Positions 50,675-63,760 of a DNA stretch of 64,000 bases are shown here, piece by piece. Position 1 is the stretch's first letter. The number at the start of each line of letters is the position of its first letter. The translations under genes and the position numbers were made by a program. The stretch covers positions 1 through 64,000 of the forward strand of contig JADWOT020000297.1 in the NCBI GenBank assembly GCA_036345935.2. Direction: 5' to 3'. Below the pieces are notes generated by a model. That model was not told the origin of the DNA. It did not search any database and saw only the letters and a list, made by a program, of their open reading frames with translations. The DNA comes from Taenia hydatigena. Lineage: Eukaryota > Platyhelminthes > Cestoda > Cyclophyllidea > Taeniidae.

Positions 50675-50758
50675 ATGATCTATCAGTGGAAGGTGCTGCT
50701 GCTGCTGCTGTTGCTTGTCCTATTCTTGCCTTCTCATTCCCACCACCCACTTGGTTAA
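50675..50758 (+). other. Alternative signal-peptide-like frame over the CTG tract
   Basis: From ATG at 50675 the frame reads MIYQWKV, then a long Leu run and VLFLPSHS, and stops at TAA after about 27 codons. It looks like a secretion signal. The frame that splices onward into the downstream exons reads the same CTG tract as poly-Ala. I cannot tell which is used, if either. Confidence 0.25.
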
Positions 50759-53700
50759 CAGCCTCTACGAGAAGGCTTGTTCAAGCCACCACTGCATGCG
50801 TGAGTGGCCTGTGCTCTCCTCAGAAGACGCCTCGTTGCTGACTCATCCGCATTTGGTGGTTAATTGATGGTTGTTGGATCAATACAATCGATAAGACCAC
50901 CTGCTGTGCATTCGTTGCGTATTGGTTGTCTGCCTGGCCGATTGGTTCAGTTACCAATCCACTCGACCCACGACGAGTTGGACTGCGAACAGTCTCACGG
51001 ATGGGTGAGTGGAAAATGATTTTAGCATTTACTCAATATTGTGTTATGTAGGGCTGTCGATTATTGTACAAACATGGTAAGTATTGTAACGTATCGCCGT
51101 CGAATGCGATATTATTATTACAGGTCGGTGTAGGAGTGTTTTAACTCGTCAACGATGGTTTGCTGCGAAACGATTTCGTATCCATTCAGCTTATTGTGCA
51201 TGAGAGCCAGCCCGATTTGAAAACCAATGCCACTATTTATAGGTCCACTCCACCCAGGATCCTTTCATGTCCGCAGAGGAAATCGGCTGATATTGTAGGC
51301 GAATATAGCTGAGGGGGATATCGTTGATGTTTATACTAGATTTGTGCAATGGGCAAATCTGGCATTTGTTTGGCTATGTTTGCCTAGGAGATCGCAATTG
51401 TAAGTCACAACATGTGGGGAACCATTTCATGAGAAGGCAGAGCGTGATAGTGATTGCCACATTAATATGTAACAGTCCATATCCAATTCAAGTGAAGAGT
51501 GGTTTCCAATTGGCAAGGTAGTGGACCTGTCAGTCAAACGCATGTCGGCGTTAGTCAAGATGGCCAGTTTTTGACGACATCACCGACCGCGGCGTCAACG
51601 CTGCCACTGGAGACGTCCTTTGAGGTAGCACTCATATTACACTTCCACCAACGCACTTTATCTAGGCGTTCTTGCAAAAACATTGCTGCACACCGACAAA
51701 AGAGCTGCAAGAGAGTTGAACTGGTTTATTGATAATTATGCCTTATCGATTCGCCATCACTTCACCATCATCCTATCCGTCCATCCGCTTCCCTTGGCCT
51801 AATTTATATCGGCTGTTGCTCTTTTCCTTCATTCAGATTGAGGTGGGCACTTTGATGTGGAGCAGAGAAGAGTTTGAATTTACAAGAGGTAACCAGCTTA
51901 AGGAAAAGCGTGGGAAAAAGAAGTCAAGTTAGGCAATTTCGATAGGGCGACGCATTTTAATCGGAGCACATTGGCATTGTCTCCTTTGCATGCACAACAA
52001 TGCAGAAAAGTGGCTTGAGGTGGAAAAGTACAAAAGCAGGTGATACTTGCCCTTGCAAAAGCACCACCAACAAGGAATGATGGGCGAAGCCTGCACCAGT
52101 CGGCGGCGTCACTGGGAGCCAGCCCCCGCGCGACACGTGCAAGTAATCGATTTACACGTGTCAGCTTCAAGGAGGTCAATTATGCTCGCGCACCTAGATC
52201 TGGAGCATGTTCCTCTACGCGCTAATTCATCTGGTTCTTCTCATTTTGTTTCACTGTATAGTTCCCGCCATTCAATTCTTCATCGTTGCCTCCGCCCCGA
52301 TTCGTTTTCTACTCGCCTGCGGTCTTCTTTTTGCTCTTCATTTCCGTCGTCTCTATTCTTGTTTCTTCGTCGGCTTCCACCTCCCACCCCGCCGTTCTGG
52401 AGACGTCAGAGGACCAAACTAGGTAGATATAGTAGAAATTAGGGGTAAGTTGTGCTACCGACCTCATCTTCCTCCGCTTCCTTGTGTCACCTTCCTTTTC
52501 TTCTCCCTTGCTTCTTTTGCGTGCGTCATGTCGCTATTATTGCATCTGGCATCCTATGTGCAACGCTTAGTAAGGAAAAGCTGTGCTTAGTCTCTTTACG
52601 TATGCTTTTGACACGAAACCCATGTTCCCTCCATTAAGCTGAATGCTTCATATTTAACTCAGTGAAGTGGTTAGGTGCGTGGGTGAATGCAACATTTCAT
52701 GAAAAGGTGGGAGGAAGGGAGGAAATAAAGAGGGCTGCATTGAAGCGCCGTGCGGAGTCATCCAACGGTTTCCACTTTCAATCCTCCTTCCTCCTCTCTC
52801 ACTCCCTCTGCTTCGCCTCTAGCGCAATCGTTCTTTTGTCTCTTTCAGATGAACATGCAGATCACTTCACGTGTGTGGATGAACTGCATGCGCCTCTGGT
52901 GTCGTTTGTGATGCGAGGCAAGGATTCGTCCAAGCACGATGTAGCGAATTGGCACCAGAGGCACCCATTTTTTAGCTGCATAGAAACCTTTAGGGGTATG
53001 TGGCCGATTCTTTTAATTTAATGCATACCCTTCACTGCTTTGACTGTTTTGCACTTGCTTATAATGGTTCTTGCATATGTTGACGAGCACTAAATAAACA
53101 GTGGCAGCAGTAGCAGCAGACCTAGTGGAGTGCAACAAAGTGCCCCATATTCATGCCCCACTGTGGAAGCAGTGTAGCACGTTGCTCATGACTAGGTCCA
53201 ACTAGATCACACTAGATTGCACTGGAATATAACAGGCTAAATGAGCTACCTAGGCTATATTGTGACAGGCTTGGATGAATTGGGAAAGAAGAGCGCGGGT
53301 TGACAGGACCTCATGTTTAGAGACGCCTTCCTACGATACCATTCAAGTCAACTGCAACGCCCTGGCTTGGCCCGCCTAATCGGCCCGACACAACTGCGTG
53401 CGATGTGACATGAGGTCTTTCCTTTCTTCCTCTCAGATATTAGGGATCGTAGGGCACACACAAGAATAGGGTCCGATGGCATCCTCGGAATGGAGGGATG
53501 GGAGCCCACCTGTCGCCTCCTTCTTTCCCACACCCCACTTCAACGCGTCTTTGGTGAGTGTCACCTTTATCGTCTACCGGATTGGATATGCTCTCAAGTG
53601 TTGCGTCTTGCATTGCATCCTAACGTGTGTGCTCCATGCATTCAAGTCACTCGAGGAAGAGGAGTGTGTAGTCGCCTGCATTTATATTTCCTTACCTCTA

Positions 53701-55470
53701 ACTTTCTACTTTAGCGCCACGAGAACACCTTGTTCCTTTGGCTCCCTCTTGGTTTTCTTCTCTTCATTTTCTTCGAATTCGACATCAGGTCGCCCCTGCC
53801 TTCTCCTCCTACCTCATCCTCTGCAAACGCCCTCTTAGTAAGTTCCTTTATCTCACCACTGGTCTTACCTTTGATTATGACATGAATAAATAGTGCCAAG
53901 ATTCATAACCTAGAACAGACTAGCACAGACTAGACTGAATCTGACTAAATTACACTGCACTGATGACCAACAGTTGTTTTGGCATAGCTTAGATTGGTAT
54001 GCAAAACACCTTCCATCTCCAACTCTATACTGTCGCTTTAGTTTGTCCGGCACCATCCCCTATCTGTTCCATCTCCTACCCTTACGCTTACTCTCTCGAG
54101 AGCGAAGGTGAGCGCGTTGCTTCTACTTCCAACTCCGTAATTTGCAGGTTGGCCAAACTGTTAGGTGCTTATCTCACTGCCCACTGTTTGTTCTCCTTGT
54201 AGAGATTGTGTCAGCGTGGCGCCCTGCAATGTTGGGTAAGCGTGTGTCCTTCCCTCTTAAGTCCACCTGCATACTCTTCACTGTGCAGGTGAACACTGTG
54301 TTTCGGCTTCTGTTTGGTTGTCTGTCCTAATTTCGTGTACGTGTGTGTATGTGCGTCATTGTCCATTTCCTATTTTTGTTCTTTTAGGGAGTCGCATCAG
54401 ATGGGGTAGCACGGATACAGGTAGGCAGTGAGTGTGTGCATACTTGAGTGTATCGGAGTGCGAAGGCACATTCGTCTCATTGCCGCCTTCAAACCTGTCC
54501 TTTTAGACGACCAGATTGACAGTTCCATACTGGACGAAGTAAGCTCTCCCTTGGTCGTTCGTTGGATGGCTAGTTGGTTTGAACTCAACATATCGCTGCC
54601 TCTCTATCTCTCGCCCAATGACTCACCACGCCACACCCAGCCCCATTCCTGATCCTGTGCCTCCCCTACTTTACTGCTTTATTTTAGATTGAAGCAGACC
54701 CCTTTACTTGTGAACAGGAAAGTACCGAGACGGCCAGCTTGCATCTAGCACAGCAGGAAGAATTAGGCGGACAAGAGGCAAATAAAGGCAAAATCGGTAG
54801 CGCGAAGCGTCGAACCGACGTGAACTTTCAGGCCAGATGGAGACACCTCGTCTCGATGATCACCAGCAGTTGGTGTTATCCATGCGGGCACGTAAGACTG
54901 AAGTGCACCGGAAGTGGTGATGCTTTGCAAGCGACGATAGACGGCGAGTCGTGATTGGAGGGCCTGAATAGTTGCCACCATTGCAACAATTGGCCGTGCC
55001 ATAGAAGAGCACCCTGCCATTTGTATGTAGTCGTCTCATACAGAAAAAGCTAAAATTTTAAATATTTAGACAGGGAGCATCCCATGCAAATGCGGGAGAC
55101 ACCTTATTGCTGATTCTATCGAGCCTGGTGGAGAGATTACTTGGTGGCTTTGAATTGGAAGAGGCGTGTTGATGGAATCAGCCTTGGTATCGCCGTCTAT
55201 GCATCTGCTTAAAGAAATGTTGGTAGCTTTGTTCAAGCAAACAGTGGCGCTGTTCTTGCTTTGTTTTATCACTGAATGCCTAATCTATTGACAACTGCAT
55301 GGTTTGTGGAACTTTGTTTGTGAATCTCTCTTCTCTTCTGGAAGTCAAATAAAGAAATGACATGCAGAAGTCATTTTAACATTTACTCACCCTCCTCCTC
55401 AGGCAGCACCCAAAATCTGCAGATGAGTGACATTTTGCATTTGGAACAATACGTGTTCTCTGGTGTTTGA
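50687..55470 (+). CDS. Candidate multi-exon gene, unknown family (right arm)
   Basis: Core exons with GT-AG borders and matching phases: an exon ending 51624 (PLETSFE), then 51837-51888, 52849-52995, 53437-53553, 54042-54107, 54203-54235, 54388-54420, 54459-54538, 54688-54891 and 55345-55470 with TGA. Acceptors such as TTCCTTCATTCAG, TCTTTCAG and CTTCCTCTCAG and donors GTATGT, GTGAGT, GTAAGC are strong; the one at 54458 is weak. The product would read, in parts, LMWSREEFEFTRDEHADHF, FSCIETFRDIRDRRAHTR and LLDDQIDSSILDEIEADPF. Possible 5' exons are 50687-50799, 50951-51004, 51052-51076 and 51124-51177; their link to the core is not settled. No family recognised. Splice sites were chosen to keep the frame open, so some joins may be wrong. 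Confidence 0.45.
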
Positions 55471-56219
55471 ACGACAGGCTCCCTTCTGACGGTCGATTGC
55501 AGCCTACTGCATGGGAACCGCAAACTGAATCCAGCGAAGGAGGCAGTGGACAATGCGGACTCGGCAGTAGCTAGCGAAGGATCAGCATGCACATCGTCAA
55601 GTCGTGGCATCAAATGTAGCAGTTTCGAACAATCCGAAACAGGTTGATGAATGGGTTTTATGTGGTTTGGTGAATTATGCGAGATGGTCGCAAGTGGGAG
55701 TGCCTCCGAAAGCGAACAAATCAAACAACTTCCAAAACTTCTTGCCCCGATTTCTACTCGGTTACATCTGCTTTAATGCATCTCAACAAGCGGAAATGCT
55801 GTTTTTAGAGCGTCCTAACTGTGACACAGATTCAGGTCCGTAAGGCAACAAGGACGACGACAACTAGGACAGGAAATTGTCCAAGTCAACACAATGGGCT
55901 ATTTTCAGAATTATGGGAAAAATCAACCAATTTTGCCTACAACTTTCGCCTCCTACTTCTCTCGAATCGGAGGAATTTTTAGACAAGTCAAAACTTTTCG
56001 AGTGAAAATCGGACAGGAGTTTGTAAGGGAGCCAATCATTTGTCTTGATTAAATTTTCATGCATCTTCTAGAAACGAAAAATACTGAACAGCCTTTCCGG
56101 ATTTTAATCAGTGATGGAGGAACGGACCGCCTTTTCCCACTGGACTGAAGAAGGATTTCATTTAGTTCATCGCGTTTCCACCTTGCTTCACCGATTTCCC
56201 TCAAATTAGCAAAATATTT

Positions 56220-56280
56220 TGAGATGGATGGTCGGACAGACTGACGGACGGACGGATATGGAATGGATGGATGGACGGAT
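56220..56280. repeat. GGAT/GGAC tetranucleotide tract, right
   Basis: Mirror of 13183-13240. Confidence 0.8.
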
Positions 56281-56962
56281 GAATGCATGCCAAGTGGATG
56301 TCAAGCCAACCACTGAGAAATCAACTTCAAATTCGAGAAATAAAGGTGGAGGCGATTGACCACTCCACATTACTGGCAACAGCTAGCGCACCCTCGTACA
56401 CGGGTGCGGGCACACACCCCAACTTCCAACAGGCCATTACTTTCGACAACTGTTTCGTATCTTCAATGCCACCTTCGATGCAAAATGGAGCATTCTGGTC
56501 CTCGGCCTTCGAAGGGGAGCTTATTAGCTTTACATTAAAAGAAGAACAGGAGCAGTTGGAAACCCCATGAAGACTTGATCTCTCATTACTATCCCAACCC
56601 AGGTCTGCTTCATCCCTGGTCACGTTGTCGGCGACAAAGGTCATCACGAGTTACCCCTTCAAAGGCGCAAGGAACAATCAAATCAACCAGGGGTCGCAAA
56701 ATCCGTACTAATGGAATGAAAGGTCTGCTACCGCGATGGCATTCCACCCGGTGATAGGTGGCAAGTGCGCACCAAATTGACGAAGAGATGAACAGCGGGG
56801 CGAAGGGTTGTGACACTGTGCCCCAGTAAGACATTTGTTTGGATAAGTTTAAGTCTGTCCATCAACGACAATGCAGATGGTGGTGGTTTTAGGCCCCACT
56901 GCAGCCCTCGGCGTTCATTTGGTACTTAAAACTTAAGATCTGATAAACATGGCCAATACAAA

Positions 56963-57123
56963 AGGAGACATGTCTCCATGTTGGAGGACTGGTGAGTGAA
57001 TGGAACCGTTGACAAAGATATGCACATTCGAAGGGTTGGCGGACGTCAGACACCAGAAGAGCATTCCAGCTTTGGACAGTACAGAAGAGTTGACTGTTAC
57101 GCTGAGCTAAATGAGCCGTTTAC
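56963..57123 (-). pseudogene. Decayed paralogue of the spacer gene fragment (right arm)
   Basis: Mirror copy of 12340-12500 with the same break. Only the minus strand carries the NGSIHSP motif; the open frame on plus here (56996-57184) is its shadow. Confidence 0.4.
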
Positions 57124-60100
57124 GAAGGAGAGTAGGAGTCTTCTGTGTAGCACAACTGCAGGTAGCGGAAGCAAAGCACGTTGATCTTCGCCAACTGCGA
57201 GGCCCGATAACAGCGTGTGAGAAACCATCCTGATTGGATGAAAGTACGCTGACACCATGGCCTTCTCTCCACAATCGTTTTGCCGGCACTACTTGGACGC
57301 CTACAAATGGGGGTTGGAGACCACTTGGATGGAGGATGTGCCAATGCAGTTGAACTGCAGAAGTCGTGACTCCCATCATCCCTCCTCCCTGCCCTCTCCT
57401 ACACCCAACTTCTAACAGAGCATGCACATTCGCCATTGGGGCCGTGCCTTTCGAGTGACGATGGAAAATTGTGGCTGAAAATGAAATCATGGAATCCAAA
57501 AGCCAATTCGTTAATAACATTGGGAAAGAAACAACTTCAGCAACTCTCCCTTGTCTGTTCAGGGCATAGCATTGATTGCTTATAGGAGGAATGATCAAAA
57601 GCATACTGACTCCGACTAAATTTGGGCGAATAGATTGAGTTCACCTTAAGCACGCATTTATCAGTGTCAAGTCTAACGTCGAGATGAATGGATCGCCACC
57701 GCTCCCATCTCACGACTCGCCAATCACACTCACCCTTTTCGTCTTCTTGGTTGATAAGTCATGCATGAATTTCGAATGGCCTTACCCGCATGTGTCGACG
57801 CTTCCAACAGCGCGCTAATGTCACCCACCATTGAGGACACTGCGGTAACAACTGAGGTAAAGACGATTCTAGTAATGGCTTCAGAAGGGATGCATTTGAA
57901 ATGTGCTTCAGACCTGCATTCCAGTCTCCTTCCTCGGTTCTCATTTCAGCACGTGCTATTTAATAAACAACTACTCGAAGTGGATCTTAATCCACAAACG
58001 AAAAACGATGAGAACGCTGAAATGGAATCAAGAGATGCCGACGATAGAGAAAACCGTACCAACGGTCGCAAAGAGAAGGAAGGAAGGATAGAGGGAGGAG
58101 GGTGGAAGTGAGGCAGAGAGGAAGGGCCAGAGTGAAGTAAGGTGTAGCCGATCCCACAAAGCAGGCGTCTAGGTGCACTTCCGGCAGTTAAAACAACCGT
58201 ATCAGCAACAGCTAGATCCCCTAGCGCAATAATTGGGATTGTGAAAGTGTATACGTGGGGCTAACTTTGGCAGCTCGTTTGGGTGACATTTACGAAGCAT
58301 TGCGCAGCAACTTAAATACCAAGTGGACAGAGTCTGCGTATTGCAGCAATTTGTCCGTTTGTACTCAACCAACCAGCCGACTAAACGATCGAACCTGCGG
58401 TCGGTCTGCGAATCCAGCCAACCATCTAGCCTGGGCAATTGCGGATCCAAGAGGTGGCCTGAATTCCCGACCTCGCTTCCTCATTTGTGGCCCTCTCCGA
58501 GATCTTTGATGCTCCAATTGCCTCGCAAAATTTTGAGCATCATTTTATTTCCATTCATTCTGGTGTAGGGATGAATTCCGACTTTTGCGCGAGTGGATTC
58601 TCACAAAACTCTTTTCCTCGTCATTTATTAGCGTGCAGAAAGGAGGAAAATGCAAACAAAAAGCAAGGCTCTTTATAACTTTCATCCAGAATAAAAGAAG
58701 TGTCTTTTTGGAATGATGGATTGAACTGCCTCCGTTCTCATCCTCTAAGTCTCTCGCTTTTGTGGTTTTTGCTCGTGAATGTGACAAACTACCGAAATTA
58801 GACCTGAATACAGGATTTGTTTTGTGATCAAGTCTTTTGTCACGTAGATGGAGGAAATGCTGACGATGCATCGCGCATTTTTGTCGCTGAGGTGGTTGAA
58901 TTTCGGATTGAATGGGTTCCGGAAGAACAACAACAGCGGTCCGACAAGCTCAATGACATGCGAAGGGGGTGTTTGAAGTCAACTCCCAAGGCAATAGATG
59001 CGGTCATTCGGACTCACTCATGCGATTCTTATCTAGCGCAAGTTGAACTGTACATTTGACCACTGGAAGCACTATCCTGGTGGCTCGGACATCTGGTCGT
59101 GTTCCTTCGTATGGCAATAAATCTTCTACCGACCTCGCGATCCCCTATTTGTGGTGGCAGAAGGGTGGTGGCGAACTTTCGCAGCAAAGAACTGTCCGGA
59201 GGCTCAATCACTACCGTCTACCCATGACAAATCTCCAGCCTCAAACTGACCGCTAATGGAGCAAAGTTAGATTCAAAGGGATCCAAATCAGCCTCAAAGA
59301 GGAGCATGTTTCATGAAAAGGATTTGGTTCAACAGATTAACAATTAGATTCGTCTCTGGCACAGCTCTCCCTGCGAGGGCCATAACAATTAAAAAAGAAG
59401 ATTGAACAGTTATGCACCCTCTACTACAAAAAACATGATGCCTAATGAAGTAATGGTTCATCCAGCAAGACGATACTCCTATTCAAATGCAGAGTTCAAT
59501 CAAGGGAACCTTTTAATCCTGTCTTGGTGTCATGGTCTTCCAGTCACATCGATTTCCACACAGCTCTTTCCAAGACTCTCCAGTAGCCTACAAATCACAG
59601 ATGAACAGATGGTCTCCACCCTACTCGTTGTTCGTCTTAACAAAGAATAACCTCGGGAGACTTCTGCAGATCGTCGGTTGTGCCACTTCTTATTCCACCT
59701 TAGTAAAGTGACAGCACACAATTTCAGAGGGCAGTGTAAGAGAACACAGCCTTGAAATTCTCTTACACCTCGATTAGTCTACTTGCCAAATAAGACATTG
59801 ATCGACAAGGAAACAAAGGTGAGCATTTTGTTGGTCCCCAGGCCAGTAGCGTGGAGTCGTCACACTAGTCCCTTATCCTACCCCTCCCTCCATAGCTCTT
59901 TATCAAATTTTTCAGGAATGACTGACGCATTGCAATGACAACAGCGATGAAATGAAGCCACTGTAACTGAGGCCAGAGTGCGCTTGCTGTGGGATGCATC
60001 GGTATCATTCTACGTTCTGTCACGTTGACAGCACGAATCCGCCGTACCATTCGACGCAGAACAACCACAATGGATTTTGAAAAGGAGATGACGCTGAAAA

Positions 60101-60899
60101 GCAGATAAAGAAGTATTTACGACACAACGATTGTGTGGATCTTTTCAATGCCCTACTATTCCGCGCGATCCTTTATGTATGACGAGGATAAGCTTACCAC
60201 CAGACAGCCTTCTTGAATTGCGCCTTTGAACCACGAAAATGCAACTTCCTTTTGCAGAGGTGAGGCTCGTTCAATGAAGAGGAAATGTCTTCTAGGCATG
60301 GAAGGATTACAAAGGTGCTTGCTTTTCTTCTTTGTTTCTTAAAGCGTGCGTCTCCTAATGTGCAGAGCGGACAACAGGCACGTGTTCTCGCATACCAAAT
60401 GAGCTCCACCTGCCTCGTCCTCTGAAACTTCGACGGCTTGATACTGAAATGACAGCACAGAGGGAGAGCCAGAGAGAGGAGCTACAGGACACACACTATA
60501 CACAAGATAGAGAGGTGAGTCTTTCCAATTTTACCCTTATATTTGCAGTAGGGGTGTTGAACCTGGGAATCTTTTTTTGGTGGTTGGCTAAATGCCTGCA
60601 ATTGCAGTAGAAGACCAGAAACTGCAGTAATCAGTTGGGAACATGAGTGGAATAACAAAACTACACGACTTGTTAAACAACTTGTGCACATAAGTAGAGC
60701 TTCTCGTAGTGTAGAAGCTCAAATCATCAAAAGGTTGCAAAGGAGAGACAGCGACCCAAGATGCCACCTAGAAGTGAAACATCGCTCAGGCTTCAGTTCT
60801 CTTCTTTTCAAATGAATCGCCCTTCTCACGCCTCACTCTTCCCAAGTGCTGTTGGGCTGACAGAGATGGGAACCATGCGGAAATTCGCTAATTTCAATG

Positions 60900-62990
60900 C
60901 AAAGTGAGAATGAACGATTACGTGTTGACTTTGGCGAACGGATGAATAAGTTGGACACTTGTGGAATCAGTAAACCGAATTCGATGAAGATCATCAATCT
61001 TTTCTTCGGGTGGAGAAAAATGTAGCAATGAAAACCATCTCGACGAAGTGGTGAGAGGGGATGCGACGTAACGTAGGCTCTAAATTTTCCTAAATGCGGT
61101 AGTTGATGCCTCCTGTGATCTCATCAATGCTTTATTTGTCAGAATTTCTCCTCTCTGTACGCAGATCTCATCCATCTGCCAGTGGATGGTCCATTTTGAA
61201 ACAAAAATAACTATGCTGGCGGTAGAGCTGAAAGGATTCGCGCATGTAGCCTAGAAATTATTGCCTCCAGGAGAGGTTCTCGTTCCCTGCATTTTAATTA
61301 TAAGGGGCCAGGGGAACGTCTCGCCATAATATACGATTACTGGATTTGGAGAGGATCCGCACCTCTTTATTGAGAACTTCCTTTCCCAAATTGACAACAT
61401 GCGATGCATTTTATGCTTTCTCCATGCAATAGTAAACAGCAGCTCCATGGCGATGAGTGTGTGCGTGGAGGTGATTGCATGAAAGGTTGTCTCGGCAGTG
61501 CAAAATTGACCACTACTCTGGACTCTTTCCTTTTCTGTGGGTGCAGCCGAGGTCTTGGTGATTCTGTCGTCTAGTAGGAGTTACAGTAAGTGTTCAACCT
61601 TCCGCAACGTTTGTTCCTTATTGCTTTCTAAGAAATGGCTGATTTTTGAAAGGTTGAAGGTAGAGCAGTGAATTAGACGCAGGAGCTATTTTCGGTGGAC
61701 AAATGCACCTACTTTTGCAAAACGAATTCATTAGTTAGCTCGGCTGTCACAATTTTGATGCTTGTATAACAACAAATCGTTTGGGCCGTCATGGACTCGT
61801 TAAAATTGTTAAAGTGGTTGAGTCGATGATTCGCAAGTTAATCGTCTGTTGTAGCGTACTGCACAATTCGGCCATGTAGATGCCTTTTTAGATGGGTGTC
61901 TCTTGTGTTGAACAAAAGTGAGCTGACAGAACACGTGGAGTCGTGATGTCCCTCCCAAACCTCTGTGCCTTCCCTTTCGTGGCGCTCTATCACCGTGATT
62001 CCCATGCAATCATTTGTTCATTCCTTCCGTGTGTCTTCGTAGGATTTCCGTGGACTTGTCATTAGCACCTGGTGTTTCTTAATCTTTCATAATCTCGTCA
62101 TTTTTTAGAAAAGGAGGTGGGAAGGCGATTATTGATATGGGCATTAATTACCTTGGACAGTGAGTTGGTGCGGTGGACCGATACTTCTCCCTGAAAACTG
62201 ATCGTCAAGGTACTACTCCGAGGCGGAAATTGCTACACAACTCATTGAAAGCACGTCAAAAAATCTTGCAGTTGTGTCTATTTGGAAGGGGTGCAGATGT
62301 CTTTTAGTCGCCACAAGTGCTTGTTGTGGTGGTGAACAAACTGGTGTGACTGGCGTGCTCTTGCTGTCCAGTTGGCCGTGTCTACCACGAAAAATACGAT
62401 CACGAACCCAATGCACCGACTTCAATGATGAGTTTAGGCAACGAGACTTGCGTGCGAATGCTGATTTTTGATTGGTCTGAGGTTATTATCCTTAGTTTGG
62501 AGCTTGAGGCTACTCCCTAACGCCTAATCATGCGCTAGTTTTATGCACTCCTTTGCTTCTTACATTCAATGTCTTCATACTCGACTTCACTCTACTTCCG
62601 AATCCTCTTATGGACAAGGGGTGCGATGTGGCAAAGGTAGTGATCTACACCCCATCGTTGAACTAGCATGGCCACACCACTTTCAGCCTCTTGCCGCGGC
62701 ATCATCATTGCGATCATCAGCTTGAGATCGCCGACGATTCGTCCGGCATCTGCTTTTGCAACAGTATCGTACTGCTCTCACGCAGACGGCGCCGCTTCTA
62801 TGGAGGCGCAAAAGGTGCGTGTCATTGATCTCGTCTCTCTCATTGTGCGTCTGTTTTACAAATTCCTTGTTGCAGTGTTCACTCTTGCCCACTGACTCGC
62901 TGCATCTGTGTACTCCTTTTGCTCTAGGTGGCACAGTGCATGGCATCGTTGATGAGTGGCCAGTGAAAGCTGCCATCGGAATTCATGCAT
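60900..62990 (+). repeat. Unit C, right arm
   Basis: Mirror of 6430-8563. The segment 62060-62200 matches B 42590-42735, which A lacks, so that piece is ancestral and was deleted from A. Confidence 0.75.
62928..62990 (+). pseudogene. Truncated RA-like exon, unit C right arm
   Basis: Acceptor at 62927, phase 1 as in A and B, then TVHGIVDEWPVKAAIGIHA and TGA. The acceptor position is conserved among A, B and C although the sequence around it has diverged, which supports a real ancestral exon boundary. Confidence 0.4.
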
Positions 62991-63137
62991 GACTAATGTA
63001 CGGGAGACGCAAAAGGTGATTGTGATTGGCGAGGCGTTGCAGTGGGCAACAACATTCGGTTCTAGCTAAACCAAACCAACGAATCCCCACCTCAACCATT
63101 TTAGTGGACGATTTCGTGCTTCTCCGCATTCACTTCA

Positions 63138-63215
63138 ACACTCACCCACCCACCCACCCACCTACACGCGCATGCACCCACAGTCTGGTGGATGGTGGGT
63201 GGGTGGGTGAGCAGG
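63138..63215. repeat. C-rich/G-rich hairpin, right
   Basis: Mirror of 6215-6292, with one base change in the shorter arm (GTGAGCAGG for GTGGGCAGG). Confidence 0.7.
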
Positions 63216-63620
63216 CTCCACGTACTTGTTCAAGTGCGTATGCAAATCTATTAACAAATATGACAAGAATTTGTTTATAATTTACCATCATATTAATACA
63301 CCACCTTATACTTTTAAGTGTTATTCATTTATTATTGTAATTAGCGGGTCAATTCCTCATTTGTGCACATATACAGGTAAACTCTTCAAGCAGATGTGAA
63401 CGCATTCAAGTACGTCTGTCTGCACTGCTAATGAACGAAAGTGATGCTGATAAAATAACATTGGCAAATGATATGCTAAGTGGGTGTGCACAAAGGATGA
63501 AAATTAGAACGATGCTTGAAATGGATGGATGGACAGAGTGTATGTTCTGTCCTCGCTTTTGTCCATTCGTCGCAGTCTCCGTGACTCTGGTCCACACAAA
63601 CTGAAGTGCTGAAACGATCA

Positions 63621-63740
63621 ATGTGTGGCCGTGGTAGTAAGGGCGGAAAGGGTCAGGGGAGTGGAGGCACCAAGCGCCACAGGAAGGTGTTGCAAGACAA
63701 CATTCAGGGCGTCATGAAGTCCGCTATACGACATCTGGTG
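63621..63740 (+). pseudogene. Histone H4 N-terminal fragment, right
   Basis: Mirror of 5690-5809 with an identical 64-residue open frame (63606-63800). No TATA-like element or clear promoter was seen upstream. Confidence 0.8.
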
Positions 63741-63760
63741 GCAACCTCCAACCTTACGCT

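Larger units (their letters stand above)
55471..60899. other. Right arm between the candidate gene and unit C
   Basis: Mirror of about 8564-13992. Coding-like plus frames without a model: 55604-55843, 56283-56570 (RNQLQIREIKVEAIDHS), 58817-59059 and 59402-59650. The 58817 frame has a good acceptor (GTCACGTAG before ATGGAGG). Confidence 0.3.

Noticed and set aside
51518..51533. 16-nt intron linking 51388-51517 to the next exon
   Set aside because: Too short to be spliced; the exon ending 51624 more likely starts at another acceptor upstream.
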